The notes beneath the pieces are model-generated. The model ran no database searches and was not told where the DNA came from. It saw nothing but the letters and a program-made list of their open reading frames with translations. From NCBI RefSeq assembly GCF_014648675.1, contig NZ_BMRO01000012.1, positions 1-64,000 of the forward strand: DNA of 64,000 nucleotides, read 5' to 3'. Within the stretch, counting starts at the first letter, position 1. Each line of letters starts with the position of its first letter. Below, piece after piece: positions 39,538 to 47,407 of this stretch. The position numbers were made by a program, and so were the translations under genes. Origin of the DNA: Actinomadura livida (lineage in GTDB: Bacteria; Actinomycetota; Actinomycetes; Streptosporangiales; Streptosporangiaceae).

Positions 39538-40452
39538 TCAGGCCCCCTTCAACGACACGGGACGGAGCCGCGGGAGCCGGTCCCTGACCGCGAGGAACGC
39601 AAGGTAGCCCGTGAGGACGACGAAGACGGCGGTGCTCGTCCACTGGAGCGACAGCCAGTTCGACGCCCACTGTTCGAGCAGCCCGAGCCCGACGCCCACC
39701 GGCAGCGCGCGCAGCGGGGACGCGCGGGTGCCCGCGAGGAAGGCCACCACGAAGCCGTAGATGACCGTCGTATCGCCCATCGTGGGCTGGACGGTGTACA
39801 GCAGGCCGTACCAGAGCGCGCACGCGCCCGAGATGAGGCCCGCGGCGGCGAAGCAGACGAGGTTGACCCGGCGGACGCCGATGCCGAGCACGGCGGCCAG
39901 CGCCGGGTTGCTGCGGACCGCCTTGATCGAGCGGCCGATCGGCGTGCGCGCCAGGAACACGGTGAGGACGAGGACGAGGAGCACGCACGTCGCCGCCTGC
40001 TGGAGCTCGAAGCCGGACACCTGCACCGGCCCTATCTCGTGTCGCTGCGTCTGCGGCCCGTAGAAAGGCAGGCTGCTGGTCCCGAACTTGAGCTGGAGCA
40101 GCGCGATGCCCGCGGTGCTGACGCCGATCGAGGTGACGAGCACCGCCAGCATCGCGCGGTCGGCGGCGCGGCGGGCGACGGGCTCGTACACGGCGGTCTC
40201 CAGCAGCACGCTGAGCGCGACCGCCGCGCCGAGACCCGCGAGCGCCGAGGGCCAGAACGGCGCGCCCAGCCCGTCCATGACCCAGAAGGCGGCGTAGGGC
40301 GCCACGGTGTAGGTGAGCGCGTAGGCGAAGTGGAAGCGGGTCGTGACCCCGATGACGAGGGCCAGCCCGGCGCCGAGCGCGGCGTAGAAGGCGCCTCGGA
40401 CGAGGCCGTTGGCGGTCAGCTGCCAGAGTTCGGCGCCCAGCAGGTCGTGCAT
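39538..40452 (-). CDS. livH: Branched-chain-type ABC transporter permease (LivH)
   Basis: 304 residues from ATG 40452, with GGAGGACG upstream. Eight or so membrane helices; 'GLVRGAFYAALGAGLALVIG' at the start and 'RTPIGRSIKAVRSNPALAAV' as the ATPase-coupling loop identify LivH. It forms the membrane channel with the LivM part of the next gene. The 24-residue extension to 40524 is not used because the ribosome site favours 40452. Confidence 0.9.
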   Translation of the reverse strand: MHDLLGAELWQLTANGLVRGAFYAALGAGLALVIGVTTRFHFAYALTYTVAPYAAFWVMDGLGAPFWPSALAGLGAAVALSVLLETAVYEPVARRAADRAMLAVLVTSIGVSTAGIALLQLKFGTSSLPFYGPQTQRHEIGPVQVSGFELQQAATCVLLVLVLTVFLARTPIGRSIKAVRSNPALAAVLGIGVRRVNLVCFAAAGLISGACALWYGLLYTVQPTMGDTTVIYGFVVAFLAGTRASPLRALPVGVGLGLLEQWASNWLSLQWTSTAVFVVLTGYLAFLAVRDRLPRLRPVSLKGA

Positions 40453-40534
40453 GCGTCCTCCGGATTCGAGGGGAGCCGGATTCGAGGGAGGGGACGGCCC
40501 GGCGCGGGCCGTCCCCCGGAACACGAAGCGGCCG

Positions 40535-41854
40535 TCAGGACGCCATGCGGAAGTCCTCGCCGTTGACGTTGTAGGCGGCGAGTTCCCTGACCTTGCCGTC
40601 CCGGTACTCGAACACGCCCATCGGGCGGCGGGAGACGCCGTGCGTCTTCAGGTCGATCTCGAGTTCCCCTGCCGTGGCGGCATCGCCGCCGTAGACCGAC
40701 GCGAACACCGGGTCCTTCTCCAGCGCGGCCTTCAGCTTGGCGCTGTCGCCGGGGTCGCCGCCGTCGGCGACGACGCGGCGGACGAGGTCCCAGATCAGCA
40801 GCGTCTCCTCGTAGGCGTTCGCCGCGTAGAAGTCGGGCTTCGAGCCGTACGCCTTCTCGTAGGCGTCCACGAAGAGCTTCGCGAGCGGGTTGGCCGGCTC
40901 GGACGCGTTGAAGTAGTCCATCGCGAACGTGAAGCCGTCCGAGTCCAGGACGCCCTTGGACGCCTTGACCGCCTCGTCGGTGAACTCGATGCCGAGGAGC
41001 TGGCTCTTGATCCCGGAACTCTTCGCCTGCGCGGCGAACGCGCCGGGTGCGGCGCCGCCGAACGCGACCCAGAGCAGGTCGGGCTCGTTTTCTTTGACCT
41101 TCGAGATCATGCTCGCGTAGTCCTGGGAGGTGGGCGCGACGGTCTCCCACAGGCCGTTGAAGGTGAGGCCGGCGGCCTCGAACTTCGCCTTCATGTCGGC
41201 CTGGATGGCCGCGTTCAGCGGGCCGAGGTCGACGCCGACCAAGCCGACCGTCCGCCCGTCGGGGTTCGCCTTCTTGAACCACTCCAGCGCGCCGGGGACC
41301 GCGTCGGACGGCGCGACCGCCCGCGTCCCGTAGAAGTACTCCGTGCCCTTGGTGAAGACCTGGGCGCCGCCCACGCCGTCGAGGCTGAGGATCCGGCTCT
41401 TGTCGGTGTCGGCGAGCATCGCGCCGAGCCCGTCGCCCATCGAGGTGATCTTCGCGGGGACGCCCTCGGACGCGAGCTCGGACGCGGCCTGCTTGGCGGC
41501 GACGGGGTCGGGGCCCTTGATGTCCTTGACGCTCAGCTCGATCGTGGGCCCGCCGGCCGCCTTGATCTGGCTAACCGCGAGCTTCATCGCGTTCTGCATC
41601 GACTCGCCGTTGCTCGCGGACGGGCCGGAGAGGGTGAGCGCCGCACCGAGCTTGAACGTGACGTCGCCGCCGAGGTCGGCGCCGTCCTGGATCTTGAGGA
41701 CCTTGACGAGGTCGGCGGCCTGGGTCCTGGCGTCCGCGGCACTGACGGCGGGGTCGCCGGAGCCGCAGGCGGCGAGGGCCGTGGCCGCGGCCGCCGCGGC
41801 CGCGGCGGGAACGATCAGCCGCCAAGGGCGGAGTTTCCTGGAAGGGGTGGGCAT
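40535..41854 (-). CDS. Periplasmic-type substrate-binding lipoprotein of Liv ABC importer
   Basis: 439 residues from ATG 41854, with GGAGAAGAAG upstream. Lipoprotein signal with alanine-rich core and lipobox LAAC (PAAAAAAAATALAACGSG). The mature part is a type I (Peripla_BP_6) binding fold: 'VTFKLGAALTLSGPSASNGE', 'GRTVGLVGVDLGPLNAAIQA', 'DLLWVAFGGAAPGAFAAQA'. It captures the substrate at the cell surface for LivH-LivMG-LivF. The ligand is not predictable, but co-regulation with ring-cleavage genes favours an aromatic or cyclic acid. Two operator copies lie 63-99 bp upstream. Confidence 0.85.
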   Translation of the reverse strand: MPTPSRKLRPWRLIVPAAAAAAAATALAACGSGDPAVSAADARTQAADLVKVLKIQDGADLGGDVTFKLGAALTLSGPSASNGESMQNAMKLAVSQIKAAGGPTIELSVKDIKGPDPVAAKQAASELASEGVPAKITSMGDGLGAMLADTDKSRILSLDGVGGAQVFTKGTEYFYGTRAVAPSDAVPGALEWFKKANPDGRTVGLVGVDLGPLNAAIQADMKAKFEAAGLTFNGLWETVAPTSQDYASMISKVKENEPDLLWVAFGGAAPGAFAAQAKSSGIKSQLLGIEFTDEAVKASKGVLDSDGFTFAMDYFNASEPANPLAKLFVDAYEKAYGSKPDFYAANAYEETLLIWDLVRRVVADGGDPGDSAKLKAALEKDPVFASVYGGDAATAGELEIDLKTHGVSRRPMGVFEYRDGKVRELAAYNVNGEDFRMAS

Positions 41855-41916
41855 CTTCTTCTCCGTTTCACTGACCAACGCCGAGCGCTGCCAGGACCGA
41901 ACACGCCCCGAGGATC

Positions 41917-41953
41917 CGTATTGATCACTACATTGAATGTAGCGATCATTACA
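41917..41953. promoter_or_regulatory. Two tandem regulon operators (copies 3 and 4) between Liv operon and tetR pair
   Basis: CGTATTGATCACTACA (41917-41932) and TGTAGCGATCATTACA (41938-41953) both fit the 16-bp palindrome and are 21 bp apart, two helical turns on the same face. They lie between the divergent Liv binding-protein gene and the first TetR gene and could control both. Confidence 0.8.
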
Positions 41954-42042
41954 GGGACGCCCTGCGAAGGTACCCATGATGTGATGGTCGACACAACCCC
42001 CCGCGGAAACCGAGTTTCTGAAGGCCAGAGGAGCAACCGCAC

Positions 42043-42678
42043 ATGCGCAAGACGGCGCGACGCCACCAGCAGGGTGAGGAGTCGAGGCTGAAGATCTTGG
42101 AGGCGACGCTCGCCATCGCCGCCGAGCGCGGCTACGACGGCACCTCCATCGCCCGCGTCACCGAGGCGACCGGGCTGCCGGCCAGCTCCGTCTACTGGCA
42201 CTTCCGCAACAAGGACGAGCTGCTCGCCGCGACCCTGGAGTTCAGCTACCGGCGCTGGCGCGAGACCGCACCGACGTGGCAGGAGCGGGTCGGGATCTCC
42301 GACCCCGCCGAGGAGATCCGGGACCGGCTCCACCGGGCCTCGCGCGCCATCACGACCCGTCCGGAGTTCTGGCGCCTGGGCCTGATGCTCGGCCTGGAGA
42401 ACCGCCCGAAGGAGCCGGCCGCGCGGCGCCGCTACATCGAGGTCCGCGCCGACACCCGCACCGCGATCCGGGAGTGGTGGGAGCAGGTGCTCCCCGGCGG
42501 GGCCCCGGGGCGGGCGCGGGAGGTCGCCGACCGGATGGCCCGGTTCCACCTCGCCGTCATGGACGGGCTCTACATCGGCGTCCGCTCGGACCGGGACTGG
42601 AACCTGGAGCGGCTCGTCGACCTGATCGCCGCCGGCGTGCACGCGCAGGCCGTGGCCTGGCTCGGCGAGGCGGCGTGA
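42043..42678 (+). CDS. TetR-family regulator 1 of the catabolic regulon
   Basis: 211 residues from ATG 42043, with AGAGGAG upstream. HTH: 'LKILEATLAIAAERGYDGTS' then 'IARVTEATGLPASSVYWHFR' and 'NKDELLAATLEFSYRRW'. The C-terminal domain has conserved tryptophans. It is translationally coupled to a second TetR gene whose recognition helix is the same (GLPASSVYW). Two operator copies lie about 90 bp upstream, so autoregulation is likely. It is the prime candidate for binding the TGTAGTGA-type sites, probably being released by a pathway intermediate or CoA ester. Confidence 0.85.
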   Translation: MRKTARRHQQGEESRLKILEATLAIAAERGYDGTSIARVTEATGLPASSVYWHFRNKDELLAATLEFSYRRWRETAPTWQERVGISDPAEEIRDRLHRASRAITTRPEFWRLGLMLGLENRPKEPAARRRYIEVRADTRTAIREWWEQVLPGGAPGRAREVADRMARFHLAVMDGLYIGVRSDRDWNLERLVDLIAAGVHAQAVAWLGEAA

Positions 42679-43307
42679 GCGCCGCCCCGCCCGGCGCCGG
42701 GTCCGCCGACGACCGGGAGATCTCCCGGGTCCGCATCCTGCGGGCGGCCGCCGAGATCGCCTCGGAGTGCGGCTACGAGGGCACCACGATCTCCAAGGTC
42801 ACCAAGCGGTCCGGCCTGCCGGCCAGCTCCGTGTACTGGTTCTTCCGCGACAAGGACCACCTGATCGCCGAGGTCCTGCGGCACAGCTTCGAGCAGTGGA
42901 TCGCCGCCCAGCCGCGCTGGGAGCGCGATCCGCGCGACGAGCGCCCGCTGGCGGAGGGGCTGCGCGCGATCCTGTCGCGGTCGGTGCGGACCCTGCCCGG
43001 CGCCCCCGACTTCCTCCGGATCGGGCACATGCTGCTGCTGGAGTCCCGCGAGGTGGAGGCGGAGGCCCGCCGGTACTTCCTCGCGACCCGGGACGCGGTG
43101 GCCAACAACATCGCGGCCTGGTTCTCCGCGCACTTCGACACCGAGCTGCAGGCCAGGCGGCCCGAGCTCGCGATGGACCTCGCCCGCATGGTCATCGCCT
43201 CGACCGACGGGCTCTTCCTGGCCCATCAGATCGACGACGAATGGGATCCCGACGACTTCATCGAGATCATCGTCGCCATCGTCGAGCAGGCGGTCGCCGC
43301 CGGCTGA
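42675..43307 (+). CDS. TetR-family regulator 2 of the catabolic regulon
   Basis: 210 residues from GTG 42675, overlapping the first TetR stop by 4 bp. 'VRILRAAAEIASECGYEGTT' then 'ISKVTKRSGLPASSVYWFFR' and 'DKDHLIAEVLRHSFEQW' align almost position for position with TetR 1, while the ligand-binding halves differ. The pair could form a heterodimer on the asymmetric operators, or sense two different inducers at the same sites. The start was chosen over upstream alternatives that read antisense-like sequence of TetR 1. Confidence 0.85.
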   Translation: MSAAPPGAGSADDREISRVRILRAAAEIASECGYEGTTISKVTKRSGLPASSVYWFFRDKDHLIAEVLRHSFEQWIAAQPRWERDPRDERPLAEGLRAILSRSVRTLPGAPDFLRIGHMLLLESREVEAEARRYFLATRDAVANNIAAWFSAHFDTELQARRPELAMDLARMVIASTDGLFLAHQIDDEWDPDDFIEIIVAIVEQAVAAG

Positions 43308-43398
43308 GCCACCCGAGGCCGAGGTGCGCGCCGGCCCCGGCGGGGCGGCCGCTCCGGAAACGGACGGTTGTCAGGCCGGGGTCCCACATGGCAGTCTC

Positions 43399-43414
43399 TG
43401 TAGCGATCACTACA
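43399..43414. promoter_or_regulatory. Regulon operator, copy 5 (flavin reductase gene)
   Basis: TGTAGCGATCACTACA, with 7 of 8 dyad pairs matched, lies 15 bp upstream of the flavin reductase start and just ahead of its GGGAGGAG ribosome site. The distance to the start is the same as at copy 1. Confidence 0.8.
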
Positions 43415-43429
43415 GGGAGGAGTCCCGCC

Positions 43430-43945
43430 ATGCGGCTGACAGCCAGCGAGGCCGGCACGCCGGCCATCGATCCCGCCCGCCTCCGGCACGTGCTGGGCCA
43501 CTACCCGACCGGCGTCGTCGTCGTGACCTCGCTCGACGCCGCCGGCACGGCCATCGGCATGACGGTCGGCACGTTCACGTCGGTCTCGCTCGACCCGCCG
43601 CTGGTGGCCTTCCTGCCCAACAAGGGCTCGAGCTCGTGGCGCGCCCTGCGCGAGTCGGGCGAGCGGTTCTGCGTGAACGTCCTGTCGGCCGGGCAGGAGG
43701 ACGTGTGCCGCGCCGTCGCGATGCGCAAGACGGACAAGTTCCACGACATCGGCTGGCGCCCCTCCCCCGGCGGCAACCCGGTCATCCACGGCGCGGTCGC
43801 CTGGATGGACTGCGTCACCGAGCAGATGCACGACGCCGGGGACCACTACATCGTCGTCGGCCGCGTCCTGCATCTGCAGGAGGGCGACGGCGGCACGCCG
43901 CTGCTGTTCCACCGGGGCTCGTACGGCACGTTCGTCGCGCACTGA
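43430..43945 (+). CDS. Flavin reductase, HsaB-like partner of the monooxygenases
   Basis: 171 residues from ATG 43430. Flavin-reductase-like split-barrel: 'RHVLGHYPTGVVVVTSLDAA', 'GMTVGTFTSVSLDPPLVAFL', 'ERFCVNVLSAGQEDVCRAVA' and 'DHYIVVGRVLHLQEGDGGTP' are those of HsaB/HpaC-type NAD(P)H:flavin oxidoreductases. It should supply FADH2 or FMNH2 to the two HsaA-like oxygenases encoded 14-20 kb to the left. The shared operator at 43399 supports joint control with them. It ends 9 bp before the convergent DUF305 gene. Confidence 0.9.
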   Translation: MRLTASEAGTPAIDPARLRHVLGHYPTGVVVVTSLDAAGTAIGMTVGTFTSVSLDPPLVAFLPNKGSSSWRALRESGERFCVNVLSAGQEDVCRAVAMRKTDKFHDIGWRPSPGGNPVIHGAVAWMDCVTEQMHDAGDHYIVVGRVLHLQEGDGGTPLLFHRGSYGTFVAH

Positions 43946-43954
43946 GCAGGGGGC

Positions 43955-44593
43955 TCAGCCTGCGAGTATGTCCTTCATTCGGCCGATTTCGGCCAATTGG
44001 GTGGATTCAACGTCCCGGGCCAGCTGCTGGACGGTGACGTCGGTGCCCTTGTACAGCACGTCCTTGACCATGGTCAGCGCACCCTGGTGGTGGATGATCA
44101 TCAGGTCCAGATAGAGCTTGTCGAACGCCTCGCCACGGGCCCCCCGCAGCCGTTTGAGCTGCTCAGGGGTGGCCATTCCCGGCATGTCCGCGTGCTGCCC
44201 GCCGTGGTTGCGCCCGTGCGCCTTCAGGACGGCATCGGGGTGCTGCTTCAGCCACGACCGCATCGCCGCGATCTCGACCTTCTGCGCCGTCTCGATCCGG
44301 GAGGCGAGCGACCGGACCTTCCCGGAGGCCGCGCGGTCGGGCGCGAGCGCCGACATCTCCAGCGCCTGCGCGTGGTGCGGGATCATCATCTGCACGAACC
44401 CGACCTCCGCCGCGGTCGGCTCCGCGGGCTTGCTCGGCCCCGCGACCCGGGTCTTGTTCGGCTCACCGGGACGGCCCGGGACCAGCACGGTCTTCGAGGG
44501 CGCCGCCTCCGTCCCGCCGTCCGAGCTGCACCCCGACAGGACGCCCGCGGCCATGGCGACCGCCGTGATCACCACCGCGACCCGGTTCCGCAT
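43955..44593 (-). CDS. DUF305 lipoprotein
   Basis: 212 residues from ATG 44593, with GGGAGG 4 bp upstream (which excludes the GTG at 44605). Lipobox LSGCSS after a short hydrophobic signal. DUF305 consists of two helical repeats marked by 'VQMMIPHHAQALEMSALAP' and 'LDLMIIHHQGALTMVKDVL', a ferritin-like four-helix bundle with paired histidines. Function is not established; some members occur in copper-related loci. It is divergent from the LVIVD-repeat secreted protein, a pairing I recall as common in actinomycetes, which suggests joint work at the cell surface. Confidence 0.85.
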   Translation of the reverse strand: MRNRVAVVITAVAMAAGVLSGCSSDGGTEAAPSKTVLVPGRPGEPNKTRVAGPSKPAEPTAAEVGFVQMMIPHHAQALEMSALAPDRAASGKVRSLASRIETAQKVEIAAMRSWLKQHPDAVLKAHGRNHGGQHADMPGMATPEQLKRLRGARGEAFDKLYLDLMIIHHQGALTMVKDVLYKGTDVTVQQLARDVESTQLAEIGRMKDILAG

Positions 44594-44772
44594 CGAACCT
44601 CCCACGTTCGGCCGGCGACCCGACCGTATCCAACGGAAGGAGGTGTCACAAAAGACCTTCCGATGTCAAGACGATCAGATAGGGATCCAGGTCTATGCAT
44701 CGACCCCAAAACGTTACATACTCCGGATGATCAGTAACTCTGCTCGGGGGCCATATCGACAAGGGAGTCAGG
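44594..44772. promoter_or_regulatory. Divergent promoter region between DUF305 and LVIVD genes
   Basis: About 180 bp, clearly lower in GC than the flanks, especially 44640-44740. It should contain both promoters. No convincing palindrome was identified. Confidence 0.4.
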
Positions 44773-46200
44773 GTGGCAACAGGACCTAGGCGAAGAACGA
44801 GACGCAGGGCCCTGCTGGGGGTCTTCTCAGGCATCGCGCTGGTGGTCTCCGCGATGTCCGTTCCGCCGGCCTCGGCCGACCGCGGACCGGACGACGACGG
44901 CATCACCAAGACCGGGAACATGCACCATCTGGCGAACATCCCCAAGCAGGGGCCGCTCGCCGGACAGAGCGCGTACAACTCCGACTGGGCCTTCCAGGGC
45001 AAGTACGCCTTCGGCGGCAACTACGAGGGCTTCACGGTCTACGACATCAGCCGGCCGTCGCGGCCGAAGGTCGTCTCCGTGGTGCACTGCCCCGGTTCGC
45101 AGAACGACGTGTCGATCGCCGGGAACCTGCTGTTCCTGTCGACCGACAGCTCGCGCAGCGACGACTCGTGCCAGTCGGTGCCCAAGTCCGCGACCGACAA
45201 GTCGGCGTGGGAGGGCATCAAGATCTTCGACATCAGCGACGTCCGCAACCCGCGCTACGTCAAGGCCGTCGAGACCAAGTGCGGTTCCCACACCAACACG
45301 CTGGTCCCCGGCAAGCGCGGCACCGCCTACATCTACGTGTCGTCGTACTCCCCGAACGACACCTTCCCCGACTGCAAGCCTCCGCACGACCTCATCTCGA
45401 TCGTCGAGGTCCCGCTGCGGAACCCGGCCGCCGCGCGCGTGGCGTCCGAGCCGGTCCTCTTCCCGGACGGCGGCAACCCGGGTGACCCGCCCGGCACCGA
45501 GTGGCCGAACGAGACCCGCGCGACCTCGGGCTGCCACGACCTGACCGCCTACCCGGAGAAGGACCTGATGGCCGGGGCCTGCATGGGCGACGGCGTGCTG
45601 TTCGACATCTCCGACCCGCTGAAGCCGCGCACGATCACGTCCGTGCGCGACGACGAGAACTTCGCGTTCTGGCACTCGGCGACGTTCAACAACAGCGCCT
45701 CGAAGATCGTCTTCACCGACGAGCTGGGCGGCGGCGGCGCGGCCACCTGCACCGCGGAGATCGGGCCCGAGAAGGGCGCCAACGCCATCTACGACATCGT
45801 CGGCAAGGGCAAGCACCGCAAGCTGAAGTTCCGCAGCTACTTCAAGATCCCGCGGCACAACGCCGAGACCGAGAACTGCGTGGCCCACAACGGCTCGCTG
45901 ATCCCGGTCAAGGGCAAGGACATCATGGTCCAGGCGTGGTACCAGGGCGGCATCTCGGTGATCGACTTCACCGACTCCCGCAAGCCGAAGGAGATCGGCT
46001 GGTTCGACCGCGGCCCGTGGTCGGACGAGCTCGGCATCGCCGGCAGCTGGTCCGCGTACTACTACAACGGTTACATCTACTCGAGCGACATCCAGCTGGG
46101 CCTGGACGTCATCGACATCCGTGACCGCCGTACGGACAAGGCCAAGCGCATCAGGCTCGACGAGCTGAACGCGCAGTCCCAGCCGAACTACTTCGACTGA
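44773..46200 (+). CDS. Secreted LVIVD-repeat beta-propeller protein
   Basis: 475 residues from GTG 44773, with AAGGGAG upstream. The N-terminus is rich in arginine (RRRTRRRALLG) followed by a hydrophobic core and a likely cleavage after SADR; a twin-arginine route is possible. The mature part repeats strands of LVIVD type, such as 'EGFTVYDISRPSRPKVVSVV', 'EGIKIFDISDVRNPRYVKAV', 'DGVLFDISDPLKPRTITSVR', 'GGISVIDFTDSRKPKEIGWF' and 'LGLDVIDIRDRRTDKAKRIR'. These form a beta-propeller, probably for binding at the cell surface. Several cysteines are present. Function unknown. It is divergent from the DUF305 lipoprotein and ends at a strong hairpin. Confidence 0.85.
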   Translation: MATGPRRRTRRRALLGVFSGIALVVSAMSVPPASADRGPDDDGITKTGNMHHLANIPKQGPLAGQSAYNSDWAFQGKYAFGGNYEGFTVYDISRPSRPKVVSVVHCPGSQNDVSIAGNLLFLSTDSSRSDDSCQSVPKSATDKSAWEGIKIFDISDVRNPRYVKAVETKCGSHTNTLVPGKRGTAYIYVSSYSPNDTFPDCKPPHDLISIVEVPLRNPAAARVASEPVLFPDGGNPGDPPGTEWPNETRATSGCHDLTAYPEKDLMAGACMGDGVLFDISDPLKPRTITSVRDDENFAFWHSATFNNSASKIVFTDELGGGGAATCTAEIGPEKGANAIYDIVGKGKHRKLKFRSYFKIPRHNAETENCVAHNGSLIPVKGKDIMVQAWYQGGISVIDFTDSRKPKEIGWFDRGPWSDELGIAGSWSAYYYNGYIYSSDIQLGLDVIDIRDRRTDKAKRIRLDELNAQSQPNYFD

Positions 46201-46215
46201 CCCGTACGAACGGAT

Positions 46216-46254
46216 CCCCCGTCCCGCCCGGCGATCGGCCCGGCGGGGCGGGGG
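46216..46254 (+). terminator. Terminator after the LVIVD-repeat gene
   Basis: Arms CCCCCGTCCCGCC (46216) and GGCGGGGCGGGGG (46242) form a 13-bp stem with one mismatch, beginning 16 bp after the stop. Confidence 0.75.
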
Positions 46255-46369
46255 TCCGCCTTTCCCCCGTCCGGCGCAAGGGACGAACCGTTCGAAGCTC
46301 GTGCGGGCAAGCGGCACAATGTCCGGCAGGAGGGCACACGGATCTCGCAGACCATCCCGTGGAACGAAC

Positions 46370-47368
46370 ATGGACGCTGACACCCACGAGGCCCCCGCGC
46401 GGTCCGGCAGGTCCGCGAACCTCCGGTCCAGGTTCCACAAGGCGCAGGACCGTCCGCCGGCCTCGGTCTTCGTCGTCGGCACCCTGTTCTCCGGCTCGAC
46501 CCTGATCGGGCGTGACCTGACCACCCGCGTCCGGAAGGCCCACTACGTCGGCGAGCTGAACAACTTCACGCAGTTCCCCGGCTTCAGCCACCGGGAGTCC
46601 GGGCGGGCCTGCGGGCCGTGCTCACTGCTCGGCCGGCAGTGCCGGCACTTCAATGACGCGCTGCGGGAACGCGTGACCTACGACGACATCCTCGGCATGC
46701 ACGAGCAGCTCGCGCGGTCGCTGGACGCCTCCACGATCATCGACGGCAGCAAGTACGTCGCCTGGCTCCGGCACGCCCTCGACCGGCGGAGCGGCGCCCC
46801 GGGGCACCGCTCCCGGGTGAGCGTGCTCGTGACGGTGCGGAACCCGATCGCCTTCGCGATCAGCCACCGGAACCGGACGGGCGAGCCGCTGTGGCGGGGA
46901 GCCGGCATCTGGCGGGACACCTACGTCGACGCCCTCCGGACCGCCAACACGCACGGGCTCCCGAGCCTGGTCGTCCGGTACGAGGACCACATGGCGGACC
47001 CGGGCCGCTCGCTGGAGCGCCTGAGCGGCTACCTGCACCTGCCGCTGGAGGACGAGCCGGACACCACCGGCCTCCACGACACCGGCGGCAACTGGAGCTC
47101 CTTCGTCCCCTACGTGGGGAGGGAGCAGCTCGAACAGCACATCGAGCGGCTCGGCGAAGAAGGGCGCGCGGCGGCACAGGAGTTCGTGAAGCACGCGCGG
47201 AAGTACTGGAACGACGGGAAGCCGAAGGAGGACACCCGCTGGCACCGCAGCCTCGACGCGGGTGAGGCCAACGCCGTCCTGAGCACTCCCGGACTGGCCG
47301 ACGTGGCGAGTCTCCTCGGCTACAACGTCGCCGAAGTCGTCCACCTGGCCGTCCGGCCGGGCGGCTGA
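46370..47368 (+). CDS. Sulfotransferase-family protein
   Basis: 332 residues from ATG 46370. The PAPS 5'-phosphosulfate loop is 'VFVVGTLFSGSTLIGRDLTT' and the 3'-phosphate motif is 'VSVLVTVRNPIAFAISHRNR', with 'RYEDHMADPGRSLERLSGYL' further on, all typical of sulfotransferases. A cysteine cluster (RACGPCSLLGRQCRHF) after the first motif is characteristic of a bacterial subgroup. It would transfer sulfate from PAPS to an alcohol or sugar of a metabolite or cell-surface compound. Acceptor unknown. It is convergent with the MFS gene, with a hairpin between. Confidence 0.8.
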   Translation: MDADTHEAPARSGRSANLRSRFHKAQDRPPASVFVVGTLFSGSTLIGRDLTTRVRKAHYVGELNNFTQFPGFSHRESGRACGPCSLLGRQCRHFNDALRERVTYDDILGMHEQLARSLDASTIIDGSKYVAWLRHALDRRSGAPGHRSRVSVLVTVRNPIAFAISHRNRTGEPLWRGAGIWRDTYVDALRTANTHGLPSLVVRYEDHMADPGRSLERLSGYLHLPLEDEPDTTGLHDTGGNWSSFVPYVGREQLEQHIERLGEEGRAAAQEFVKHARKYWNDGKPKEDTRWHRSLDAGEANAVLSTPGLADVASLLGYNVAEVVHLAVRPGG

Positions 47369-47389
47369 GCGGCCGGCGGGCCCGGCCGC
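47369..47389. terminator. Hairpin between sulfotransferase and MFS genes
   Basis: GCGGCCGG/CCGGCCGC arms with a 5-nt loop directly after the sulfotransferase stop, between convergent genes. Confidence 0.55.
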
Positions 47390-47407
47390 CCGGCATCCGG
47401 TTCCCCG

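Noticed and set aside
44773..46200. Secreted sugar-binding or lactonase propeller
   Set aside because: LVIVD repeats without catalytic motifs; a binding role is all that can be supported.
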